This document shows, one piece after another, positions 35,795 to 44,600 of a stretch of DNA of 61,374 bases. The notes beneath the pieces were generated by a model. That model was not told the origin of the DNA, made no database searches, and saw only the letters and a program-made list of their open reading frames with translations. Made by a program: the position numbers and the translations under genes. Within the stretch, counting starts at the first letter, position 1; every line of letters starts with the position of its first letter. The DNA is from Bacteroidota bacterium (lineage in GTDB: Bacteria > Bacteroidota > Bacteroidia > Bacteroidales > GCA-2748055), in assembly GCA_024244665.1 (NCBI GenBank), contig JAAEOI010000132.1:1-61374 (forward strand), in the 5' to 3' direction.

Positions 35795-35843
35795 TCCCAG
35801 ACGCGGGCCGCTTCACTTTGAAGCTCGTTGCGTAAACCCTGCT

Positions 35844-35874
35844 CCCTCCTGTCACTTCATGGTTGGCAGGGGGG
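35844..35874. terminator. Hairpin terminator between convergent ytfJ and ABC-F genes
   Basis: CCCTCCTGTC (35844-35853) pairs with GGCAGGGGGG (35865-35874) over ten positions including two G-U pairs, followed by ATTTTC on the plus strand. It is well placed to end the ytfJ transcript. Confidence 0.5.
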
Positions 35875-35881
35875 ATTTTCA

Positions 35882-37780
35882 TTACTGAACATACTGACCC
35901 AGCTCCATCCAACGCTCCATTTTGGTATCGAGCACTTCAATGATCTCCGACACCCGCTTCGACTTCTCTTCAAGCAATGAATAGTCGAGCGTGCCGGCAT
36001 TCATTTCCGCCTCCAGGGCATCCTTCTCCTGCTCCAGTTCATCAATCTCGGGCTCAAGTTTATTATACTCCTGCTGCTCCTTGTAGGTGAGTTTGGTTTT
36101 TGAATCCCCGCCTTTTGGTCTGCCGCGTTCCCCGGCTGGAGGCCCGTTTACCTTGCCAGCGGTTTCAATGGCTTTTGGCGCCAGAGCTGCTTGCTGCTGC
36201 CGGTAAGACTGATAGCTCCCATAGTGGTCCTTGATCTTTCCGTCACTCTCAAATATGAAGATGTGATCGGTGAGTTTGTCCAGGAAATAGCGGTCGTGAG
36301 AGACAATCACAAGCACACCTTTAAAATGGAAAAGGAACTCTTCCAGCTTATTGAGGGCAAAGAGGTCCAGGTCGTTTGTGGGTTCATCCAGGATCAGGAA
36401 ATTTGGATTTTTGATCAGTACCGTCAGAAGGTGCAGCCTGCGAAGTTCTCCCCCGCTCAGCTTGGCAATTCTCTTGTATTGCGATTCCGGGGGAAACAGG
36501 AAGTGCTCCAGGAATTGTGATGCCGAGATGGTCCGGCCATCCTCCATTTGCACCACCTCTGCTATCTCTTTCACCGCGTCTATGACACGCATCTGCTGGT
36601 TCCACTCCTGGCCCATCTGCCGGTAGTAGCCCATCACGACAGTCGCTCCAAGGTCGATGCTCCCTGCATCCTGCTGCTCCAGGTCAGAGATCACATTCAG
36701 AAAGGTGGTTTTGCCCGTTCCGTTCCGGCCAATCACCCCAACCCGGTCGCCCTTAAAAAACTTATAACTGAATTTATCAATGATTTTCAGAGAATCATAT
36801 GCTTTACTGATCCCCTCCAGTTCAAGTATCTTCCCTCCAAGACGGGGCGACTTCACCTGCAGCCTCAGCTCCCCGGGACCGGCATCCAGCCTGGCCTTCT
36901 CCCGGATGCCATCAAAGGCATCGATGCGCGATTTAGATTTGGTGGTCCTGGCCTTGGGCATCCGCCTGAGCCATTCCAGCTCCTTTTTCATCAACTGAGT
37001 GGCCTTCTCCGATTCCACCCTCCGGTTCTCCTCCCGTTCGGCCCTCTTCTGAAGGAACAGCTCATAGTTTCCCTGGTACTGGTAGAGCTGGCCCTGGCTC
37101 AGCTCCATGATGCGGTTGCAGACCCGGTCCAGGAAGTAGCGGTCGTGCGTCACCATTAACAGAGTCAGATTCGTGGTGGAGAGATAGCGCTCCAGCCATT
37201 CGATCATATCGATATCCAGGTGGTTGGTTGGCTCATCAAGGATCAGCAGCTCGGGTTCATCCAGCAATACAAGCGCCAGTGCCAGCCGCTTCTTTTCCCC
37301 ACCGGAAAGGTTTGCAACCATCTGTGTTGTGTTGGTAATCCGGAAAAGGTCCAGTAATTGCTTCAACCTCCGCTCGTAATCCCACGCTTTTGCATGGTCC
37401 ATCTCATTGGTAACATCCTCCAGGATGCTGGTGGTTTCGTCGGTCTGAACCCGGGAATGGGTCTCCAGTGCCCTCTCATATCGCTGGATCACATCAATAA
37501 CAGGAGTATTTGCCGTAAGGATCAACTGGTCAATGGAAAGGGAACCATCCAGTTCCGGGGATTGTTCCAGGAAAGCGATCTTGATCCCGTTGCGGAAGGT
37601 AAACTCGCCCGTGTCGGAACCCATCTTCCCTGTGAGGATTCTCAGCAGGGTGGTTTTCCCGGTCCCGTTCCTGGCCACAAAAGCTGTCTTGTCACCACGC
37701 GCCAGTCCAAAGGTCAAGCCCTCAAAAAGCAACTGTTCCCCGAATGATTTCGATAAATTCTCTGCTGAAAAATAGTTCAT
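35882..37780 (-). CDS. uup: ABC-F family ATPase (Uup type)
   Basis: 632 residues, the length of E. coli Uup (635). Two ABC domains in one chain: the first with ARNGTGKTTLLRIL and NLSGGEKKRLALALVLLDEPELLILDEPTNHLD-type sequence, the second with GRNGTGKTTFLNVI and KLSGGELRRLHLL then LILDEPTNDLD. An interdomain P-site-tRNA linker (about 230-300) contains WLRRMPKARTTKSKSRID, and a C-terminal coiled coil (about 545-632) follows a basic stretch, as in Uup. There are no membrane segments; ABC-F proteins act on the ribosome or on DNA structures rather than in transport. Housekeeping gene, monocistronic. Confidence 0.88.
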   Translation of the reverse strand: MNYFSAENLSKSFGEQLLFEGLTFGLARGDKTAFVARNGTGKTTLLRILTGKMGSDTGEFTFRNGIKIAFLEQSPELDGSLSIDQLILTANTPVIDVIQRYERALETHSRVQTDETTSILEDVTNEMDHAKAWDYERRLKQLLDLFRITNTTQMVANLSGGEKKRLALALVLLDEPELLILDEPTNHLDIDMIEWLERYLSTTNLTLLMVTHDRYFLDRVCNRIMELSQGQLYQYQGNYELFLQKRAEREENRRVESEKATQLMKKELEWLRRMPKARTTKSKSRIDAFDGIREKARLDAGPGELRLQVKSPRLGGKILELEGISKAYDSLKIIDKFSYKFFKGDRVGVIGRNGTGKTTFLNVISDLEQQDAGSIDLGATVVMGYYRQMGQEWNQQMRVIDAVKEIAEVVQMEDGRTISASQFLEHFLFPPESQYKRIAKLSGGELRRLHLLTVLIKNPNFLILDEPTNDLDLFALNKLEEFLFHFKGVLVIVSHDRYFLDKLTDHIFIFESDGKIKDHYGSYQSYRQQQAALAPKAIETAGKVNGPPAGERGRPKGGDSKTKLTYKEQQEYNKLEPEIDELEQEKDALEAEMNAGTLDYSLLEEKSKRVSEIIEVLDTKMERWMELGQYVQ

Positions 37781-37800
37781 CCCCGCTCCTCAAATTTCCG

Positions 37801-37808
37801 CAAAGATA
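37801..37808 (-). promoter_or_regulatory. Candidate -7 element of the ABC-F gene
   Basis: TATCTTTG on the minus strand, exact TAnnTTTG, 21 bases before the ATG at 37780. No clear -33 box. Confidence 0.45.
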
Positions 37809-37929
37809 ACTTTTTCCTCTTAGTCCCTGACTCCTTACAACTGTTGAAAAATTACTTTCCCCCATATTGTAACCTCGGTAAGATTTGAGCGTCCTAATTA
37901 TAACTTGAAAGATCTAACAGCGCTCCGTA

Positions 37930-40320
37930 ATGATAAAGAACTACCTTCGCACCGCCTTCCGGAATGTCCTCCGGCACAAAGGATTTTCATTGATAAATAT
38001 TCTTGGACTCTCATTAAGTATGTCGGTCTGTATGCTGATCATTGTGGTCATCCAGGATCAGCTTTCCTATGATGAGATGCACATAAAGAAGCATAGAATC
38101 TACAGGGTTCAGCAGGTGGATAGCCTGTCCAATATTTCCCTGAATATAGCTTCCAACCCCTATGCTTTAGGGGTAGAGCTGAGGGATAACTATGCCATTG
38201 CTGATCAGGTGGCCATCCTGAATAACACTTTCAAGGGAGAAGGACTGTATAATGATACACGCTTGGGGATTAGCGGCCTATACGCCGGAACTGAATTCTT
38301 TGATGTTTTTGATTTTCAGTTAAAGCTTGGTACAGTGGAGCAAATCCTGGACGAACCATACACCATGGTGCTGAGCAGGGAGACTGCCAGCAAGTTTTTT
38401 GGCGATGAGGACCCAATCGGAAAATTTATAGAGATCGATACCCTCGGAGCCTATGAGGTGAAGGGTGTGGTGGCCAAAACAAATAAAAAATCCCACATCC
38501 AGTTTGAAGCACTTATATCCATATCCACCCTTGAGCTCCATGATCAGCTCAGGGAGGTGCCAAGATTTGTAAACAACTGGGAAACCGGCTGGGGAAGCTG
38601 GATCTATCTTCTACTCGATGAAAAAGCGGACCTGGGTAGTATACAGCAGATACTGGATCAAATAAGTACAGAAAAGTACAAGGACAACGAGGAGACCAAT
38701 TACTCTTTCTATCTTCAGCCCCTTGACAAAATCGTTCCGGGCCCTCTGCTGGGCAATGAAATAGGCATGTTTCTTCCTAAGGTGTTCATTATATTCCTCG
38801 GCGGACTGGCCCTGGTGATTATCATCTCTGCAGCCTTCAATTATACCAGTCTGTCCGTGGCCCGTTCCACACTGAGGGCACGGGAGGTAGGTGTCAGGAA
38901 GACTTTTGGGGCCAGCAGGCGGCAGGTGATCATTCAATTCCTGCTCGAAGCAGTGCTAATTGCGATCATCTCGCTGTTCCTGGCAATCGCCCTCTTACAA
39001 TTCCTGTTGCCGGCATTCTCGGGCATGCAGATGATGTCTATGCTTGAAATCAGGCCGGAACAGAACACTACACTATATCTCTGGTTCCTGCTTTTTGCCC
39101 TTACCACCGGACTGATCTCAGGTGCCTTACCGGCTGTATTCATCTCTGCCTTCAGACCCATTTTTGTGCTGAAGGGGATCACCAATGTGAAGTTCTTCAG
39201 CCGCCTCACCCTCAGGAAGGTCCTGCTGGTAACACAATTTGTTTTCTCAATGGTATTCATCATTTCGATCCTGTTGATTTTCAAACAGATGAACTTCATG
39301 ATCAATGCTGACCTTGGATTTGATTCCGAGGTCGTATACGACATCAATCTGCAGGGAAAGGATTTCAACAAGGTAAAACAGGAATACAGCCAGCTGCCCG
39401 AAGTGCTGAATATCGCAGCAGCCTCTCATGTCCCGGCTGAAGGAAATATCTGGGGTGTGAATGTGAGGCTGAAAATGGAAGATGAAAAGTATGAATCCAA
39501 CTATTTCTCGGTGGATGAGCATTATATCGAAACCATGGGCCTGGAGTTGATTGCGGGGAGAAACTTTCCTGAGAATATGAGTTCTGAGAATGAGAAATTT
39601 GTCATCGCCAGCGAAATGACCGTGGAACATTTCCAACTGGGTAGTGCACAGGAAGCTCTGGGGACCACCCTGATCCTGGAGGATTCAACCCTGGTGGAAA
39701 TTATTGGCATCATAAAAAACCACCAGTACGCCGCACTGTTTCTTCCGCTGAGACCGATGCTGTTAAGATATGTTCCAGGCTCACATAATCATGCTTTCCT
39801 TCGCCTTGAATCTCCCGACATGACTGCCACTGTTGGGAAGCTGGAGAGAACATGGGATAAAATTGATCCTGACCACAATCTTAATGGAGATTTCCTGGAC
39901 GGCAGGATACGTTACTACTATACCTTTTTCGAGGATATCATGTATACCGTTGGTTTTGCAACACTGCTGGCAATCATTATTGCTGCCTTTGGCCTGCTTG
40001 GGATGGCCACCTACAGTACACAGACACGCCTGAAGGAGATTGGCATCCGGAAAGTTTTCGGTGCGGAGGCAAATCACATCGTCCTCCTGGTTTCAAGATC
40101 CTACCTGTGGCTGATGGCAATTGCTGCAGTAATAGGCGGCATCATCGCCTACCTCGTTAATAATCTCTGGCTTCAGTATCTCTCCAGGAGCGTGGAATTC
40201 GGTATTGGCACCATCCTGGCCGGAGTATTTATTGTTGTTTTCACCGGGCTTCTGACCATCAGCTCCCAGACCTTCAAAGCGGCCCAGACAAAACCTGCTG
40301 AGACTTTAAAGAATGACTAA
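37930..40320 (+). CDS. MacB/FtsX-type ABC transporter permease
   Basis: 796 residues with the same plan as the gene at 5212: start MIKNYLRTAFRNVLRHKGFSLINILGLSLSMSV, MacB-type periplasmic domain, membrane cluster near 290-410 with REVGVRKTFGASRRQV, second periplasmic domain, and C-terminal helices with EIGIRKVFGAEANHI. It ends AAQTKPAETLKND, a variant of the usual terminus. No ATPase gene is adjacent and, unlike the first permease, no sigma-54-type promoter or regulator is next to it. Its leader shares the gap with the divergent ABC-F gene. Export or envelope-stress function is inferred from the family only. Confidence 0.87.
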   Translation: MIKNYLRTAFRNVLRHKGFSLINILGLSLSMSVCMLIIVVIQDQLSYDEMHIKKHRIYRVQQVDSLSNISLNIASNPYALGVELRDNYAIADQVAILNNTFKGEGLYNDTRLGISGLYAGTEFFDVFDFQLKLGTVEQILDEPYTMVLSRETASKFFGDEDPIGKFIEIDTLGAYEVKGVVAKTNKKSHIQFEALISISTLELHDQLREVPRFVNNWETGWGSWIYLLLDEKADLGSIQQILDQISTEKYKDNEETNYSFYLQPLDKIVPGPLLGNEIGMFLPKVFIIFLGGLALVIIISAAFNYTSLSVARSTLRAREVGVRKTFGASRRQVIIQFLLEAVLIAIISLFLAIALLQFLLPAFSGMQMMSMLEIRPEQNTTLYLWFLLFALTTGLISGALPAVFISAFRPIFVLKGITNVKFFSRLTLRKVLLVTQFVFSMVFIISILLIFKQMNFMINADLGFDSEVVYDINLQGKDFNKVKQEYSQLPEVLNIAAASHVPAEGNIWGVNVRLKMEDEKYESNYFSVDEHYIETMGLELIAGRNFPENMSSENEKFVIASEMTVEHFQLGSAQEALGTTLILEDSTLVEIIGIIKNHQYAALFLPLRPMLLRYVPGSHNHAFLRLESPDMTATVGKLERTWDKIDPDHNLNGDFLDGRIRYYYTFFEDIMYTVGFATLLAIIIAAFGLLGMATYSTQTRLKEIGIRKVFGAEANHIVLLVSRSYLWLMAIAAVIGGIIAYLVNNLWLQYLSRSVEFGIGTILAGVFIVVFTGLLTISSQTFKAAQTKPAETLKND

Positions 40321-40520
40321 TTGGAATACCATAATCTGATTAATGGCTCATGGCAAGGAACATCCCTCCAAAGTATGGGATCAATCAAACCAGCATGAAT
40401 TCATTTTTCGGCCAGAGAAGTACAGTAGTTTTAAAATAAATTCCCTGCGATTTCATTGAGTTTCAAACTGGGTTCAGGATCCGGGGAACTTGACTTGCAT
40501 TACAATATTTCATACTTTAC

Positions 40521-40539
40521 GTTACATATTATATGTAAC
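40521..40539. promoter_or_regulatory. Palindromic operator upstream of the AAA ATPase
   Basis: GTTACATA-TTA-TATGTAAC, a perfect 8-bp inverted repeat with a 3-base centre, ending 7 bases before the ATG at 40547. The symmetry and position fit a dimeric repressor site; no second copy was noticed in the window. Confidence 0.5.
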
Positions 40540-40546
40540 TTATATT

Positions 40547-41629
40547 ATGAAATCAAATCCATTCATCCTGTCTGGCTATAAATCCCGTAAATATTTCTGT
40601 GATAGGGTTTTAGAAACTTCCCGATTGATAGATGCCATTGAAAACCAACGCAATCTTACCCTGATTTCCTCAAGAAGAATGGGGAAAACGGGTCTCCTGA
40701 TGCATGCGTTCCATCAGATTTCCGATAATAAAGCCCTCACTCCTGTCTATCTTGATATCATGGGAACAACAGATTTGAGAGAGTTCGTGGGTGTATTCAG
40801 CAATGCAATCATCAGGTCAATGTCCAAAACGGAAAGTGTCCCAAAAGGATTTATGAAAAAACTGGCTGCCCTCAGACCCGGCGTTAGCTTCGACCATGTC
40901 ACAGGCGAAACAGAGATTTCGCTGGAACTGATGTTCAAGCTGGTTGCTCAAAACAAACGTTTTTTCGTAGTAGCCATTGATGAGTTTCAGCAAATTCTAA
41001 ATTACCCGGAGAAAAATGTCGAGGCACTCCTGAGAACCCATATCCAGCATACCTCCAACATTAGCCTAATTTTCTCCGGGAGCAAAAAACACATGCTTTC
41101 AGCCATGTTCTCCCAGCCCTCAAGATCCTTTTTCAACTCAACGGAAATCATGTTCCTGGAAGCCATCGGCAGGGAAGAATATTTTTCATTTATCCGGGAT
41201 CATTTCTCAAAAAACGGCAAAAGTATTTTGGGAAAGGCGTTGGACACCATCGCCGGGTATACCGACCTTCATACCTTCTATGTTCAATTCCTGTGCAACC
41301 GCCTTTTCAGTTCTTTCAAAAAGGTTGGTAGCAAGGAGGTAGATCAAACCGTCCGCCTGATCATTAATGAAAACGAACCCATTTATGCCAGTTACCTGAA
41401 TCTGATGACCCAGACCCAGTTCAGGGTGTTAAGGGCTATCGCCATTGAAGGTAATATAACAAAGCCCAATTCGGGGAGTTTTATTGCCCGTCATGCCCTT
41501 GGAGCAGCAAGTACAGTTTCCCAGGCAGTAGACAGCCTGGCGGGAAAAGAATTCCTCCAGGATGATTCGGGCAGCCTGTGCCTCCAGGATAAATTTTTCG
41601 CCCAATGGATCAAGATGAAAAATCCTTAA
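40547..41629 (+). CDS. AAA ATPase with C-terminal winged helix (archaeal-ATPase/STAND-like)
   Basis: 360 residues from the ATG at 40547; an earlier in-frame Met at 40490 would place the operator inside the gene. N-terminal YFCDRVLETSRL, Walker A SRRMGKTGLL, Walker B FVVAIDEFQQI, a sensor strand SLIFSGSKKHMLS and the conserved FFNSTEIMFLEAI are typical of the large family of Bacteroidetes ATPases of this kind. Residues about 285-355 form a winged-helix-like domain (QFRVLRAIAIEGNI, AASTVSQAVDSLAGKEFLQ). Members often belong to mobile or defence-like gene sets and have no fixed function. The gene stands alone with a perfect palindrome at its start. Confidence 0.85.
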   Translation: MKSNPFILSGYKSRKYFCDRVLETSRLIDAIENQRNLTLISSRRMGKTGLLMHAFHQISDNKALTPVYLDIMGTTDLREFVGVFSNAIIRSMSKTESVPKGFMKKLAALRPGVSFDHVTGETEISLELMFKLVAQNKRFFVVAIDEFQQILNYPEKNVEALLRTHIQHTSNISLIFSGSKKHMLSAMFSQPSRSFFNSTEIMFLEAIGREEYFSFIRDHFSKNGKSILGKALDTIAGYTDLHTFYVQFLCNRLFSSFKKVGSKEVDQTVRLIINENEPIYASYLNLMTQTQFRVLRAIAIEGNITKPNSGSFIARHALGAASTVSQAVDSLAGKEFLQDDSGSLCLQDKFFAQWIKMKNP

Positions 41630-41656
41630 CTTTAAATAGTCCAAACAAACTCTCCA

Positions 41657-44600
41657 ATGAAAAAAACCATCTGCATCCTTCTCGTTATATCAGCACTGGC
41701 TGCTTGCACGAGTAAGAAAACCGACATCCCCCACATAGATCCGGCATTCACCAACTACATTTCCGGATTTACCAGCGGTGTTATATCCGCCAGTTCAAAC
41801 CTGACCATCCAATTGGTCTCAGACATCTCCCAGGCTGTCAGGGAAGAGACCCTGGAAAAGAGCCTGCTTGAGTGTAAGCCGGCTGTAAAGGGCAGCTATT
41901 TGTGGCTCGACAGCAGAACACTGGAGTTCCGGCCTGAAGAGAGGTTGGAACCCGGCACGGTTTACCACTGCAAATTCCATCTTCATAAAATCATGGAGAT
42001 TCCGGATCAGCTGAAAAGCCTTGAGTTCCAGTTTCAGACCATTCAGCAGTCGATCTACGTGGAACTGAAAGGGCTGAACAGCCTTGATGATGAGGATCTG
42101 AAGTGGCAACAGCTGAAGGGCACACTTAAGACAGCAGATGGTGCTGATATGGAAATGGTGGAACAGGCCATGACCGGATCGCAGAATGGAAAAACCCTCA
42201 GGATCCAATGGACGCATAACAGTGAAGGAACACAGCACGGGTTCATCATTGACAGCATCTCCCGCACCAAAGGGAAAGAGCAGGTAGTGGTGAAGTGGGA
42301 CGGCAAGGGGATCCTGAGCGAAGACCAGGGAGAAGAGATCGTGGAAATACCTCCCCTGGGGGACTTCAAGCTTATGAAATCCTTTGTCAGACAGCAACCC
42401 GATCAGTACATCAGCCTCTTCTTCTCCGATCCCATCAGCAAATCCCAGGATTTACGCGGACTGATATACCTGGAATCGGGAGAGCCTGTAAAACTTGAAC
42501 TCAGCGGTAGCCAGGTAAAGGTCTATCCGAATTACAGACTTCAGGGCAGCAAAACACTGATTGTCAGCGATGGCGTCAAAAACAGTCTGGACTACAACCT
42601 CATTGAATCCTACAAACGGGAGTTGACCTTTACCAGCATCAAACCCGAGGTTGCCCTGATCGGGGATGGTGTGATCCTGCCTGGAACAGATGGATTGATC
42701 TTTCCTTTCAAAGCAGTCAACCTGAAGGCCGTGAATGTAAGGATCATAAAGGTTTTTGAAGACAACATCGGTCAGTTTTTCCAGCAGAACCAGTATGATG
42801 GTGATAACCAGATGAAACGGGTAGGCCGGATTATCCTGAAGAAGGAGATTACACTTAGCTCTGACAATCCAATCGACTACGGGGTCTGGAACACTTTCTC
42901 CCTGGATCTTACAGAACTTATGGAAACCGAGCCCGGTGCCATTTACAATGTCTCTATCACCTTCGACCGCTCCCAGTCTCTCCTTCCTTGTGCAGCAGGC
43001 GATAAAGATGAAAAACTCTTACCCTTCAAGAAAGACAAAGAGCTTGAGATCTTCAACAATCCACCCTCGGGTGACTATTACTGGGACTACGGATACTACG
43101 AAGACTACAACTGGAGCGAAAGAGATGATCCCTGTACAGACTCCTACTACACTTATAAGAAAAGAATAAATGAAGCCTCCAGAAATGTGCTTGCCTCCGA
43201 TCTGGGCATTATCGCAAAAGGGGGTAACGGCACCGATCTGTTTGTGGCAGTTACCAGCCTGGTAAGCACAGAACCCATCCAGGGTGTGCAGGTTGAAATT
43301 TACAACTACCAGAACCAGCTGATGGAGCTTTCGCAGACCGGTCAGAAAGGGATGGTGACCATCCCCCTGGAACAAAAACCTTACCTATTGATCGCCAAAA
43401 ACGGATCACAGCGGGGCTACCTGAGGCTGGACGATGGTTCTGCACTCTCCACAAGCATGTTCGATGTGGGGGGGAGCAAAAACTCACAGGGTATTAAGGG
43501 ATACCTGTATGGTGAACGCGGGGTGTGGAGACCGGGCGATTCGATATACATCACTTTTGTTCTGGAGGATAAATACAAGGTCCTTCCCGACAACCACCCG
43601 GTCAGGTTTGAATTACACACTCCCGAAAGTCAGCTCTACCTGAACAAAACCAGGACGGCCGGACTAAACGGGGTTTATGATTTCAGAACCGCCACCGAAG
43701 GTGATGCACCCACAGGAAACTGGCTTGCAAAGGTCACTGTGGGAGGATCCAGCTTCACGAAAACCGTGAAGATTGAGACTGTTAAACCCAACCGCCTGAA
43801 AATTAACATCGATTTTGGGACCGAAATACTGAGAAGTGGTCCGGTCATGGGATCGCTGAATGCAAAATGGCTTCATGGCGCTGTTGCCAGAAATCTGAAG
43901 GCAGACATAGAGATGGACCTGCGATCCACAACTACCAGGTTCAAGGGGTATCAAGATTATGTATTCGATGATCCGGTAAAAAGTTTCGACTCTGAAGCGG
44001 AGATGATTTTTGAAGGAAAGCTGGACAGCCTGGGAAATGCAAGATTTGCGCCCGGGGTCAAGGTTGGCAAGGAGTCGCCGGGGATGCTACAGGCATTTTT
44101 CAAAACCCGGGTTTTTGAAAACTCCGGAGATTTCAGTATCGACCGCTTTCCAGTATTGTACTCCCCTTTCACAAACTATGTGGGAGTGAAAATACCCGAG
44201 GGACCGGGCTGGAATGGTGCCATCTACTCCAATGAAACCAACCTGATCCCAATCGTAACCGTGGATGAATCGGGAAATCCGGTGGATATTAAAAACCTCT
44301 CCATTGAAATCTACGAAGTGAAGTGGAGATGGTGGTGGGCCAGGGATGATTACGACAACCTGGCTTCCTATGTGCGCAACAGGAGCAGGAACCTGATTAA
44401 AAGCGATAAAATCAGTACCGTAAATGGCAAGGCCATGTACGAGTTGAATTTTAATAAAAATCTCTGGGGCAGGAAACTGATCAGAATTACCGACCCCCAT
44501 GGGGGGCACAGTACCGGTGAGGCCTTCTATCTCGACTATCGCGGCTACTGGGAAACTGCCACCCAGGAGGGTCCGGGGGGAGCAGAGATGCTCACCTTCA

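Noticed and set aside
37872..37900. Possible sigma-54 promoter for the second permease (CGGTAAGATTTGAGC)
   Set aside because: Only the GG-N10-GC spacing fits; both boxes are otherwise poor and no activator is adjacent.
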